Assembly: GCA_029204225.1 (NCBI GenBank)
Contig: CM055110.1
Span: forward strand, 17,788,536-17,852,535
DNA from: Diphasiastrum complanatum
Taxonomy: Eukaryota > Streptophyta > Lycopodiopsida > Lycopodiales > Lycopodiaceae
Direction of reading: 5' to 3'
Length of the DNA stretch: 64,000 bases
A program made the translations under genes and the position numbers. The notes under the pieces were generated by a model. It did no database searches. It was not told the origin of the DNA and saw nothing but the letters and a program-made list of their open reading frames with translations. Positions 44,931 to 56,347 of the stretch are shown one piece after another. Each line of letters opens with the position of its first letter. The first letter of the stretch is position 1.

Positions 44931-46576
44931 ATAGAACAACTATTGGGCAATAGATGTATCTTATGGTCCACCAACTGAGTGGGTGGTAGTCCGTAAGGTA
45001 GCAGTTTCGAAAAAACTTCACCAAATTCTTGTTTTAAATCTTGGAGTAATTGTTGCTCCTGATGTGAACTTTCGGTGTTAAAACTTGAAAACACATTCAC
45101 ATCACCAACATCACAATGCATACGAGATTTTAAAATTTAAAAAAAAATACACTATTTGATCAAACTTATTTTTAAATACCAAAGTATGGTTTTTGAAATC
45201 TATTGCTAGTGAATTAGATTTATCGAAAAACCATTCATAGCCCAAGATCACATCAGTTCTATCTAGATTCATGACGTGGAAGTCGATCTTGTATCCGAAT
45301 CTCTAAATTTGAAACTTTTACATCTCAAACTTCCGTGTCCGCAACTCCGAGGCAAGATGGACCACATATCAGTGATCACTAGTCATGGTGGGCACCCGGA
45401 GCTTCTGCACAAGTCGAGCATTCAAAAAATTGTGAGTACTTCCAAAATCTAATAGTACATTTACATATTTCCCTAATATATTGCCTCTCACACGAAACAA
45501 TTGATTAGGCTTGAAAGAAAGTGTACTAAATTTACAAGTACAATCACAATTATTCAACAAATTGACTTCTAATTTACTTGCCGGTAAATCCACCGCCATG
45601 AAATTTGACGACTTAGTTTTCCGTTTGAGGCACTGCTTAGCACGGTGCCCGGGTTTATTGTAGAGAAAACACAAATTTTGCTCAAGTACTGCTAACCGTG
45701 ACTTGTCTTTAACCATTAGCTTTCTCTTGTTCTTTTTCTTCTTAGTTTGTTGGTATGCCTCTGCTTCCAACTCATTGAAAAACTGCTTCTTCTGCTTATT
45801 TGTTGATTTTTCCATTTTGGGCTTCGAGGCCATTTGACCATGCACACTTTTTCGCGAGGCAACAATGGTGCTATCATAGGCCTTGGCCACATGGATAGCA
45901 TCTTCCAATGAATGGAGGATATTTCGTTTACACTCATTTTGATAATCGACTAGCAGTCTTGAGATGAACTGCCACTGTGCCAACTTCCTATCAAATAGTG
46001 GCACCTTGGCCAAAGAATCCAAGAATTCTTGGACGTAAGCATCCAATTCTTGGTTGCCCATCCTGCAGTTAAACGAATATATAACTCAGAATCATCTATC
46101 GTGATGAAAGCCTTACGGAATTCCGCTAGGAATCCAACCCAAGTCACCGGTTTCACGGGAAGTTCCCTCTACCATGAGGAGGCCTTGCCCTCAAGAAACA
46201 ATAGAACTGAGGATATCTGCTTATCCTATGGGACGTTGTGCAAGCTAAAATAGCTTGACCAACGATTAACCCAATCCTCAACAACTTCGGGGCGCTTGAA
46301 TTTCTTATCGCCGGAAAATCCTTTTGGTTGGTAGCCCAAGTTGTGTGAATTAATAGCTTGTAATTGATTAAAACGATTTTTCATTTGGTTATCCTGCTGC
46401 TTATTGCTTTGATGTAGTTCTAGAACTGCTTTGCCCAAAGTTTGCAATAGCTTATTAGAATTGAGGGAGCCATCACTATCTGGTGATGTTGGATGAATTT
46501 CAGTGTTCCCCCCATCACTACCTGGCGATGCTTGGTGAATTTCCATATCCCCCCCCCCCCCCAATCGAAACTTCAA
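44931..46576 (-). pseudogene. Ty3-gypsy gag-protease-RT start
   Basis: Gag begins around 46543 (MEIHQASPGSDGG) with NLGYQPKGFSGDKKFKRPEV and WVNRWSSYFSL. After a break it continues SSWYRELPVKPVTWVGFLAE and MGNQELDAYVQEFLDSLAK (46061). The nucleocapsid box is CFLYNKPGHRAKQC (about 45670-45630), where the second Cys of the knuckle is Tyr. A protease site VLLDFGSTHNFLNARL (about 45460-45415) has Phe where the family has Ser in D-S-G. At 45121-44931 the pre-RT segment EFGEVFSKLLPYGLPPTQLV and DHKIHLLPN ends at the copia junction. Both active-site losses plus frame breaks make it inactive. Confidence 0.8.
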
Positions 46577-46775
46577 TCTTATCCATTTGCCTTTGGAAAC
46601 TAAAAAATTAAAAAATTAAGATTCAGTTATCATCATTGTGGGTATAATTATTAGTTAATAAAGCAATGTCCAAAAAAAACACAGTTTTTAATAGACCTAC
46701 GTGCTTATTTAAATTATACCAATGAATTTCAAATGGAATCAAAACAATGACAATGCTTCTTGGTTTCCAAGGGGA

Positions 46776-46827
46776 GGCTCGAACCTGAGACCAAAGAAAC
46801 AAAGCAATGACAATGCCGAGATAACCA
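46776..46827 (-). other. tRNA-like A/B box pair (possible SINE core)
   Basis: The minus strand reads TGGTTATCTCGG (46827-46816) and, 30 bases on, GGTTCGAGCC (46785-46776). The latter matches the pol III B box GGTTCGANNCC well; the former matches the A box only loosely. The second duplication copy repeats both with changes in the A-box part. No acceptor stem or poly-A end was seen, so a SINE is only possible. Confidence 0.25.
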
Positions 46828-47035
46828 TGTCAATGCTTCGAAATCTAATTAACATTGTTACTTAAGCCATTATGTTCCATCTTCAGGTATACTGCATTTG
46901 CATTTACGTAGTTTAAAAATGACTAAAGTGCCCATGGAAAACAAGAAAACAAAATGCGAGAACAAACGCTTAATTAATTGCTGGCTAAATAACCTCTAGC
47001 CAACCACCCCCACCCCCATAGGATATCTGCTTATC

Positions 47036-47383
47036 CTATGGGACGTTGCGCAAGCTAAAATAGCTTGACCAACGATTAACCCAATCCTCAACAACTTTGG
47101 GGCGCTTGAATTTCTTATCGCCGGAAAATCCTTTTGGTTGGTAGCCCAAGTTGTGTGAATTAATAGCTTGTAATTGATTAAAACGATTTTTCATTTGGTT
47201 ATCCTGCTGCTTATTGCTTTGATGTAGTTCTAGAACTGCTTTGCCCAAAGTTTGCAATAGCTTATTAGAATTGAGGGAGCCATCACTATTTGGTGATGTT
47301 GGATGAATTTCAGTGTTCCCCCCATCACTACCGGTCGATGCTTGGTGAATTTCCATATCCTCCCCCCCCCATCGGAACTTCAA
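47036..47383 (-). pseudogene. Second copy of the gypsy gag N-terminus
   Basis: A 115-codon frame (MKFRWGGEDMEIHQASTGSD... to FSLRNVP) repeats the gag start at 46576-46226 with a few residue changes (RPEV/RPKV, LHNVP/LRNVP). It is part of the 810-base tandem duplication and stops at the duplication edge. The upstream copy is the one nearer the LTR at 48439-49020. Confidence 0.75.
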
Positions 47384-47808
47384 TCTTATCCATTTGCCTT
47401 TGGAAACTAAACAATTAAAAAATTAAGATTCAGTTATCATCATTGTGGGTATAATTATTAGTTAATAAAGCAATGTCAAAAAAAAACACAGTTTTTAATA
47501 GACCTACGCGCTTTAAATTATACCAATGAATTTCAAATGGAATCAAAGCAATGACAATGCTTCTTGGTTTCCAAGGGGAGGCTCGAACCTGAGACCAAAG
47601 AAACAAAGCAATGACAATGTCGTGATAACCATGTCAATGCTTTGAAATCTAATTAACATTGTTACTTAAGCCATTATGTTCCATCTTCAGGTATACTGCA
47701 TTTGCATTTACGTAGTTTAAAAATGACTAAAGTGCCCATGGAAAACAAAAAAACAAAATGCGAGAACAAACGCTTAATTAATTGCTGGCTAAATAACCTC
47801 TAGCCAAC

Positions 47809-47809
<1 letters not shown>

Positions 47810-47842
<33 letters not shown>
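47810..47842. repeat. Poly(C)33 tract
   Basis: An uninterrupted run of 33 C. Assembly length may be unreliable here. Confidence 0.9.
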
Positions 47843-47843
<1 letters not shown>

Positions 47844-47918
47844 CGTCTCTCTTTTCCCTCCCACTCGTTTTACTCGGGCCTCCACAGATTCACGCGCGCA
47901 GAGACCGCCCGAACTATA

Positions 47919-47940
47919 GAGAGAGAGAGAGAGAGAGAGA
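47919..47940. repeat. (GA)11 microsatellite
   Basis: Perfect GA dinucleotide run. Confidence 0.9.
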
Positions 47941-48424
47941 CAGCGAGCATTTCTGCGGATGCAGGATGAGAGTGCGCCATACCTCCGTCACTGCTGCCTA
48001 GAGAGACCTTATTGTTTTTGTGTTTACAGGGCGCTGGAGGCCGTACAGAGGCGCTGATTTGGAAGCATTTATATGCTGTTTTTTCCAGTCTATGAATACT
48101 TTGCATGCAGGAAGCTATCAAGCTTTTACTTGTGCTGTCAGTTGCAAATAACAGAAGTATTTAGGGCATTTTAGCAGTTACTTTTCCTTCATACAGGAAT
48201 AAGCAACATTCATTTACAGTTTAGCATTTCTAGAAATTTTTTTGTCTGAGAAACATGGTAGATGCTACCCAAATTTTCTCTAAAACTAATATTTGCACGT
48301 CGAAAAAATAAATCGACGGGAAGAACAATCCGAAATTCCTTCTCTTTGTTGCTGATTCCACCGAAATCTTGAAAAAACATCGAGACTCTTTCCAGCACTT
48401 TCAATGGCAATGCCTGCTTAGAAT

Positions 48425-48437
48425 GGCTCTGATACCA
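48425..48437 (-). other. Primer-binding site (tRNA-iMet)
   Basis: The minus strand reads TGGTATCAGAGCC one base after the LTR end TTTACA. It marks 48439-49020 as a 5' LTR of a minus-strand element, possibly the gypsy element at 44.9-47.4 kb, which lies downstream in the right orientation. Confidence 0.8.
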
Positions 48438-48438
48438 A

Positions 48439-49020
48439 TGTAAAGCCCTACACACAAGATACTATCTAAACATGCCAATACAAGCAACCAACAAGGGAAT
48501 GGATGATGGACTAACTTATGGGTTGTTGGTCTTCTGATCTCTAGTGTGGACACATTACCCGAGACCAATCGTTGGTCTACCGATCTCTAGTGTGGACACG
48601 TTACCCGAGATCGGTCGTGGGCAAGATAATCGTAGAGTTGACCACGCGGTTTCTTGTGGTGCGTCGGTGGTACTTTCTAAGTTTGCATCCGACGGGTTGT
48701 GCCCGACAGTCAGATCCAACGAGATTGCGTTCGACATTCCTGCAGACTGTGGAAGAAAAATAGTTCATTTTTGTAGACTGCTTTGTGATTTGTTGAAGTC
48801 GTTGAAGATGGCGAGGTCTCCAATGTTCTTCAAACACTGGATATTCGAATGTGGAATAGAAAACAAGATTGGTTACCCTTTGATCCGGTTTTGAGCTGCT
48901 GCGCAGAATGAGTGGTTTTGCAGGTGCTGCAGTCTGTGTCAAGAGCACAACAAAGATATGCAGGATAGCAAAACGGAATTGTAAATTTCAAGGAGTAAAC
49001 TATGAGCTTAATTCCCAACA
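48439..49020 (-). repeat. 5' LTR, 582 bases
   Basis: TGTTGGGAATTAAGCTC...GGGCTTTACA on the minus strand, followed by a primer-binding site. Internal sub-repeats are visible at 48520-48620 (GATCTCTAGTGTGGACACATTACCCGAGA twice, slightly varied). Sequence just after it (48437-48210) reads as an open leader rather than gag. Confidence 0.8.
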
Positions 49021-49217
49021 ACATCTACCATACAATCGATATCCTCTCAAAAACCGTGATTTAAGAAGAGAAATGTGAATCACCCGCCAAGATTTTGCAC
49101 AATATTTTGGCTCCACGAAATCCAAGAATCAAGATCCCATTACGAAGATCCATCTCCAAAATCTTGGCCTCCTCTTGAGCACTTCCGCAATGACAAAACC
49201 GCTAAAGCCTTAGTTTT

Positions 49218-49230
49218 GTCTCTGATACCA
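49218..49230 (-). other. Primer-binding site of a second LTR
   Basis: The minus strand reads TGGTATCAGAGAC three bases after the inferred LTR end. Confidence 0.6.
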
Positions 49231-49233
49231 GTA

Positions 49234-49641
49234 TGCCCCTACCAAGGATGTACCAGCCAAGCAAGCCGCAACAAAGCAATATAAGGGAATCGAAAGGTGG
49301 ACACACCAACCCAACCAAATCTAGATTTTACAAATATAGCCCCCAAGCTATGGATCAATCCCTCACAAGGGATATAGGAGTCACACCAGCAGCATGTAGC
49401 TACCAGTCACACAAACAAGCATGCCCTAGTGAGAGCCCAATAGGTATATTTATACCCTCCAAGGCCCTCAAGGCCCATGCACCACTAGTAGAGCAATATG
49501 ACACCTCACTGGACACCTTTATTGGACACCTCTACATCACTATACCCTCCAAGGAACATGCACCACTAGTAGAGCACTATGACACCTCACTAGATACCTC
49601 TACAGCCGAACTGTGCCATGACATCCAGTTCTCCTCTAACA
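49234..49641 (-). repeat. 5' LTR, 408 bases, of another minus-strand element
   Basis: TGTTAGAGGAGAACTGG at 49641 to GGTAGGGGCA at 49234. Contains an internal repeat (CATGCACCACTAGTAGAGCA...TATGACACCTCACT at 49477 and 49556). Only ~200 bases of its internal region (49021-49217) remain before the 48439-49020 LTR element begins, so that element was probably inserted into this one. Confidence 0.65.
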
Positions 49642-49717
49642 GATAGACTTATAATAATCCACCATCATGAGTTTAGGTCTCCAACCATTAATTATGAACA
49701 CACATGAGGGCCCCAAA

Positions 49718-50075
49718 TGTTATGAGCTCGTGACTAGTGCCGAACCCTAGAGAACACATATAGGTCAGATACCACAGTCAGAGTCATGTCCAGCGTACAC
49801 GACCAACAGGGCGAGACAGTGTGAGTAGTGTGCCCCAGCACGATCCATAGCTATGGCAGGCCTAACATAGTCTAGGGACCTTGTCAGCAGGACAGGGCCC
49901 CCAGTTGGGTCCCGACGTGCAGTCGGCCACGTCAGTGCCACGTGGCCGACACTTGGTAGTTGCATGCTATCAGTCCTCACACTGGGCTAGGAGGGGCTTA
50001 CTCTATATTAGGGAGTAGGCAAGGTTGGGTGGATCAGTTAGTGGTTGCCCTACTGTGGTGTTAGGATCTATTACA
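49718..50075 (+). repeat. 5' LTR of the chromovirus (358 bases)
   Basis: TGTTATGAGCTCGTGACTAG...GATCTATTACA. By hand count it differs from the 3' LTR at about 22 of 358 positions, mostly transitions. TGGTATCAGAGCC at 50077-50089 is the tRNA-iMet primer site. Confidence 0.95.
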
Positions 50076-50559
50076 CTGGTATCAGAGCCATCTCCATCTT
50101 TGGGAGCTTAGTAGCAACAATAGAGAAAGCTATCAGAGGATAGGAAAAATCTTTGAGTTTCTCAAAAAAGACTAGAGGAGGAGAATTGTTGTAGGTGCAG
50201 CCTTCAAACTTCTAAATTTCATTGAGAATTTATAGTTCTAGGAAGTAGAATTCCTTACGTAGGTAAATCGCTGGACATGCAGCAATCTATCTCTGATTTC
50301 AGAGATCTGATTGTAATTTTCATAAACGAATTTCAGTAGATCTGAGCGGATTCTGGAAAGGAAGGATAGTACAGGTCCATCGTTGTAGAAACAGATCTCT
50401 GAATTTCCAGAAGAATCTGAGCAAATTTGAGGGAAGTTTAGAGCAAACTTCCCTAGCAGGGCCAACGCTGGACATGGTAGTGAAAAAGTGAAATTTCATC
50501 ATGGTTTCTAAAGATTTCTTAGAAGTCTGAGCTTCAAACTTGTTTGCTACAAACCAGCG

Positions 50560-53500
50560 ACCTATCAGATGAGGTCAAATCAGAGATTCAAGTGGATTTT
50601 GGAGTCTAAAGTTGGACAAATCGGGCTAGACAAGTTGTTGTCCCACCAGCGAGGGCAGGGGCATAAAAAAAACTCGCCTACTACCCTTGAGCAAGCTCTC
50701 AGATATGCTCAAATCTATGATGATTCAATGGGTAGGAAGAGGGTGAGACAGCAGCCCCTTTCTAAGCAGCCTCCTTAGAAAGACTTTCAATTTCAAAAGA
50801 AATTTTTATAAAGAAAAAAAGAAGATAAATTTAAAAGTGAAGCTCCTCATAAATGCCCTTCACTCATACAACCCTTAAAACCAAAAGATTTTGAGAAAGC
50901 CAAACAAGAACGTTTGTGCTCTGTGTGTATGGGCAAGGGACACACAGTCAGACAGTGTCCCAAGGAGCCTTTCACTAAAAAAGATAAAAAAAATAAAAAA
51001 CAAGTTCATCTTGTTCAGACTGTAAGTTTCCATAGTGACTCGGCAACTTCCGAGATCAAAGTGTATCATGAAGACCATGAACACTGTTGTCAGCTGACCT
51101 TTGCAATGCTAGGGAGACCCTTCAGCTTTGGGCCGCATGACCTAGTACGTATGCATGGGAAAGTTGGTAACCAGACAGTAAGAGTTATGGTTGATGATGA
51201 GGCAACCCATAATCTCATCAACTACACCCTGGTTAAAAAACTTAAACTTCCAAAAGTACCTAGTCAGCATAGGTACATAGTTTCACTAGCTAAGGGTGAA
51301 GATAAGAAAATCTGGGAAACTATGGTAAGTAACTTGAATCTTGGTATTCATGGGTACCAAGATGAATTAAACTTTTAGATAATGCACCTGGATCGCACAG
51401 ATATTGTTCTGGGGAGAGATTGGCTCTACAATTTAGGACCTTCCCTCCACAGAAACTATCAGGAGAACACCCTCAGCTTTCAACATAAAAGCCGAGAGAT
51501 CTAGTTGCATGGGGAGCATGATGTTCCCAACAGTCCTATGGTTTGCAGTTCAGAGCTCTGTCAGCTAATCGGAGACAAAGACCATCAAGTATTCTTATGT
51601 GACTTTTACTTTATTCCTGAAGTTTCTATTTCTATTTCTATACAGCAGAAAATCAGTAAATTAGAAATTTCATTGTCTAAATTTAAAGATGTTTTTCCTG
51701 AAGATTTGCCACATGGTTTGCCACCTAGCAGAGTGGTAGATCATGTAATAAACCTAGTGTCAGATACAGCACCTGTTTCTAAACCTCCGTATCAGGTCAG
51801 CCAAACATATGATGAAGAAATAACTAGGTAGTTAACAGATTATCTTGGAAAAGGCCAAATTCAGACCAGTAGTTCACCATGGGCGCCAGTCCTATTGGTG
51901 AAAAAGAAAGAGAGGTCTATGCGTCTTTGCGTAGATTACAGAGCCCTCAATAAAGTCACAATAAAGAATAAATATCCTAAGCCTCGGCAGATGAGTTGTT
52001 TGATCAACTCGACGGGGCTAAATTTTTCAATCAAATAGAACTCAGATCGAGATATCATCAAGTCCGTATAAAATCAGAAGATGTCTTGAAAACAGCTTTC
52101 AGAACTCGTCACCATCATTATGAGTTTAAGGTGATGCCGTTTGGGCTCACAAATGCTCCAGCTACCTTTATGACCTTGATAAACAGCGTCCTAAGACCAT
52201 ACTTGGATAAATTTGTAGTCGTATTTTTAGATGGCATCCTCGTCTATAGCAAAACAAGGAAGGAGCATCTAAAACACCTCAGAAAGGTGTTTCGACTGCT
52301 CAGAAAGCATAAGCTTTATGCTAAACAATCCAAGTGTGAATTCTTTGTTGAAGAAGTAGCATATTTGGGTCACATTATCTCGTCAGATGGGATTAATATG
52401 GAATCGAATAAGGTTAAAGCCATACTCAGTTGGTTGAGACCTCAGAACATTTTGGAACTTCAGATCTTTCTTGGTTTGGCGGGATATTACAGACGATTTG
52501 TCAAGGAATATGCTCAGATAGCAGTTCTCATGACAAATCTTTTTAAAGGGAAGGGAAAGGAGTTCATTTGGGAGTCCGCACAGCAGGAGAGCTTTGATGC
52601 TCTCAAAACAGCCTTAGCCACAGCACCGATTTTAAAAAGTCGTCGACCCCAATCAGTCATTTGTGGTCGAAACAGATGCTAGCGACTTTGTAGTTGGAGC
52701 TGTGCTAACTCAAGGTGGACGACTAGTTGCGTTCAAGAGTAAAAAACTTGAGCCAGTTCAGACTAGGTACAGTGCCTATGAAAAGGAACTATTTTCTATA
52801 GTCCATGCCCTTAAGACTTGGAGGCATTATTTGTATGGTGCCAACTTTGAGGTCCTGACAGACCATGAAAGTCCTAGATACCTTTGCAATCAACCTGAGC
52901 TTAGAGGTCGGAAAGCTTGTTGGGCAGAGTTGATGCAAGAGTTTGATATGTCTATCAGATATAGACGGGGGAAATTCAATACAGTAGCAGATGCCCTTAG
53001 CAGAATGCCTATGATAAACGAGCTGAGTTTTACTCAGATTCGTAATGAGTTACTTCAGTCCTTGAGAGGGAAGTGCCAGCATGATGCATTCTTCTCTACT
53101 GTCTGGAACTCAGTCCAGAGCAGATAGTTACAGACTCCAGAACCAGTTCCCAGGGCTGGTGTTAGTTCATCCAAGAATACAGCAGCTTCCGTTGAGGATG
53201 ATGATGAGTCCGAGTATACGTCGTCAGATGATGTTGAGGATTCTGAGCCTGTATTACACAAGCAAACCCCAGGGGTTGAGGGTCAGTTGACTCAAGGACT
53301 CAAATGGAAACAATATTCCATTCAGGATGAGTACTTCCTCTATAGAGTTAGAGTATGTGTCCCCAATTCAAAGGATTATAGGCAGCGCTCCTATATGAAT
53401 GTCATGACAATCCTAGTGCGGGACACCTAGGCATACAAAAGACCTATGAGCTTCTTTGTAGGCAATTTTTCTGGCCCAGTATGAAAAAGGACGTCCAACA

Positions 53501-54585
53501 GTATGTAACTAGTTGCCAGAAATGTCAAGTAAACAAAGTAGAGTGTTTAAAGGTAGGAGGGTTGTTGCAGCCCTTAGAAATACCAGCTGGTAAATGGGAG
53601 TAGTATCTCCATGGATTTTATAGTGGGCCTGCCTAAAACCCAAAAGGATGTTGATGCTATATGAGTCACAGTTGACCGTCTGACCAAAATGGCTCATTTT
53701 ATTCCGACCAAAACAACCGTTAGAGCTCCAGAGTTAGCGAGGTTGTTTGTAGACAGGCTATTTAAATTGTACGGTCTACCTTCCGACATAGTCAACGACT
53801 AGGACAGTAAGTTTAATGGAAATTTTTGGAGGGCAGTATTCCATCATCTCCATGCTAAACTTAATATGAGTACCACCGATCATCCACAGACCGACGGTTC
53901 TCGATATTATAGTTTCTTACAATGGTACCAAACATTCAGCTACGGGAGTTAGCCCATTTATGTTGATGTACGGTTTTCAGCCACGCTCACCCACAGCTGT
54001 AGGGTTTAAACAAGAAAAAGTTGAAGTAGCCAGAAACTTTTTAGAGGACCTAAACCAGATGATAGAACATGCTAAGCGTAGCATTAGACAGTCCCAGGAT
54101 CAAGCCAGGCATAATGCATATCCACACAGACGGGCTGTGCAGTTCTCCACTGGTGAGAAATTCTACTTGAGAGTCCCAGTTGACTCTAAAGCCCTCAAAT
54201 CAGGAGTGTGTGCTAAGTTGTCTCCAAGGTATTGTGGTCCTTTTACCATCAGTAGGAGACTAGGCGAGGTCACCTATGAACTAGAACTCCGACACAGTAG
54301 TAAGGTTTTTCCAGTCTTTCATGTAAGTCAACTACGAAAAGCCTTAGCCAAATCAGAAAATCTGGTAGGGGACAGTGTTCTAGTTCTCTCATTGGATCCT
54401 CAGCAACCTCCACATGAACCAGAAGAGATTCTTGATAGTAGAGAGACGCAGACTCATCATACCCTATACCAATAATATTTGGTCAAGTGGAATGATCAGC
54501 CTGTTGAGAATGCCACTTGGGAAAGAGGCAGTGTCCTTCGCAAGATTTTTCCAGACTTTCTCTTAGAGGACCAAGACGGTTCTTA
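50560..54585 (+). pseudogene. Chromovirus gag-pol remnant
   Basis: The gag capsid part is largely missing; the end survives (TLEQALRYAQIYDDSMGRKR, 50680). The zinc knuckle CSVCMGKGHTVRQC is intact at 50917-50958. The protease site reads VMVDDEATHN (51193-51200), so D-S-G has become D-D-E. RT spans about 51880-52600 ([25 protein letters not shown]); its catalytic box is FLDGILVYS, the second Asp being Gly (GGC at 52232-52234). RNase [18 protein letters not shown] (52665), ALSRMP. Integrase keeps the zinc module and GLPSDIVND but lacks the segment between TDHPQTDG and HSATGVSPFMLMYG, removing the catalytic Glu. The chromodomain near 54420-54585 has EEILDSRET, a TAG, then YLVKWNDQPVENATWERG. The element cannot move by itself. 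Confidence 0.95.
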
Positions 54586-54597
54586 AGGGGGAGGGAG
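54585..54597 (+). other. Polypurine tract
   Basis: AAGGGGGAGGGAG immediately before the 3' LTR; primes plus-strand synthesis. Confidence 0.85.
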
Positions 54598-54955
54598 TGT
54601 TACGAGCTCGTGACCCGTGCCGAACCCTAGAGAACACAGATAGGTCAGATACCACAGTCAGGGTCGTGTCCAGCGTACACGACCAACAGGGCAAGACAGT
54701 GTGAGTAATGTGCCCCAGCACGGTCCATAGCTATGGCGGGCCTAACACAGTCTAGGAACCTTGTCAGCAGGACAGGGCCCCCAGTTGGGTCCTAACGTGC
54801 AGTCGGCCACGTCAGTGCCACGTGGCTGACACTTGGCAGTTGCGTGCTACTAGTCATCACACTGGGCTAGGAGGGGCTTACTCTATATCAGGGAGTAGGC
54901 AAGGTTGGGTGGATCAGTTAGTGTTTGCCCTACTGTGGTGTTAGGATCTATTACA
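54598..54955 (+). repeat. 3' LTR of the chromovirus (358 bases)
   Basis: TGTTACGAGCTCGTGACCCG...GATCTATTACA, same length as the 5' LTR. Confidence 0.95.
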
Positions 54956-54960
54956 CCAAA

Positions 54961-56259
54961 CCCCTCCTAATCATAATTAACTTACGAGTCGAGGTAGGCC
55001 TACTGACCTCTAATGGGATAAACAATCTGAGATCAGTCGTGGGCATCACACACAGACACCCACACACCCACCTTCATGGTTCTTTTGTGCATAACAATCG
55101 CTTACAATTGTATTGTAAATAAACAATTTTTATTTTTTGAATACATGTTAATCAGCTAGTGGTTGTTATATACAGTATATATACAACCGGTCAACGCCAT
55201 TACAAAGGCTATGCAATGGTCGGGATTTGAGCCTACGTCGGTAGTAGTGAAAAACTCTACCCATACACCCAATTGCGATGGACATAAATGACCAATTTAA
55301 GTTAGTTAAACATTTGTAATAAGTGGAATCAACAAAACAATATTTGTGTATGCATGCATGCTTGAGGGATTGGACACGTTTTGGGCTAGTTTTTCTACCC
55401 TCACAAGCACCACAAAAACTCCTTAATCAAGGCTCTAACAATCTATATGCATTTAGGACAACCCACAATTTCACTGGGCCCCCTCCTTCTCTAGGTCCAA
55501 AGCTCTTACCTTGAAGCACTCCAAGGTCCCCACTCATGGCCTCTCTTATCTTTTACATGTAAAAGTACTATACTTTAGGACCATAAATGGATCTACAAAA
55601 GATCCACAAGAGTGATTGGATGTTTGCTTAACACTCTATCAAAGAACTAGACACAAAAAAGTTGATCTAGATTGGCAATTGGACAACAAACAACAAGCAT
55701 TAACAATCAAAAGCATTGATAAACATTGAAATCCAAGCCCACACATGTGTACTACAGGCTGTAGTACGGCCTTCAACCTAAGAAACATGTAGAAATTGAT
55801 TTGGTTTCATTTGGATCACAAAAACTCAATGTACATAGTGAACTAGCTTGAGATTGCCAATGAGCTCCAAAATTTTTCTATCTTCTCACTATGAGAGCTT
55901 GGAATACATAGCAAATCCGACTTCCTTCTTGAAGTTAGGTGGATTTCCAGCATATAATAAGGAAGTTAACTCACTCTTCTTGCCCTAAAATGAAACCCTA
56001 GCCTAGATCCTAGACTTATGCTTGGTAGGTAGCTAGTTGGTCAAATTTTCACCTTAAGCTTAGGGGTAGGTCCTATAAAGTAGGGATGACCACCAAATAG
56101 ACATGACCAACTCTCTTGACTTGAGCTAACCTACATTAGGAGTGGGTTGCCATGTGGCATTTTGGCCATACTTGTGTGAAACCCAATTATGTACAAAATT
56201 TACACTATTCTTCATGGTTTTTGATCAAGCTAGATTTGCCAATTTTTGGAAATTCTTCA

Positions 56260-56262
<3 letters not shown>
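54961..56262. other. No protein gene recognised
   Basis: Mixed sequence without recognisable frames. A tRNA-like patch at 55205-55270 is listed separately. Short Leu/Pro frames near 55.3-55.5 kb have no motif. Confidence 0.45.
55221..55268 (-). other. tRNA-like A/B box patch
   Basis: The minus strand reads GTATGGGTAGAGT (55268-55256) and then GGCTCAAATCCCG (55233-55221), the latter one base from a B box. Surrounding bases do not fold into an obvious full tRNA. Could be a SINE head or a decayed tRNA gene. Confidence 0.25.

Positions 56263-56344
<82 letters not shown>
56263..56344. repeat. (TC)41 microsatellite
   Basis: 82 bases of perfect TC dinucleotide. Leu/Ser frames across it are artefacts. 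Confidence 0.95.

Positions 56345-56347
<3 letters not shown>

Larger units (their letters stand above)
46211..47830 (-). repeat. 810-base direct tandem duplication
   Basis: GGATATCTGCTTATCCTATGGG begins at 46211 and again at 47021. The ~810-base unit carries the gag N-terminus and leader. Copies differ by scattered substitutions and by the C-rich ends (ACCCCCACCCCCATA versus a pure C33 run). Confidence 0.85.
49713..54960 (+). mobile_element. Complete Ty3-gypsy chromovirus with target duplications
   Basis: Element 49718-54955 (5238 bases) is flanked by CCAAA at 49713-49717 and 54956-54960, a 5-base target duplication. Order: 5' LTR, primer site, reduced gag, protease, RT, RNase H, integrase, chromodomain, polypurine tract, 3' LTR. 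The pol order (RT before integrase) and the C-terminal chromodomain identify a chromovirus. Confidence 0.95.

Noticed and set aside
49233-49646. 137-codon plus-strand frame
   Set aside because: It lies exactly within the 49234-49641 LTR and on its antisense strand.
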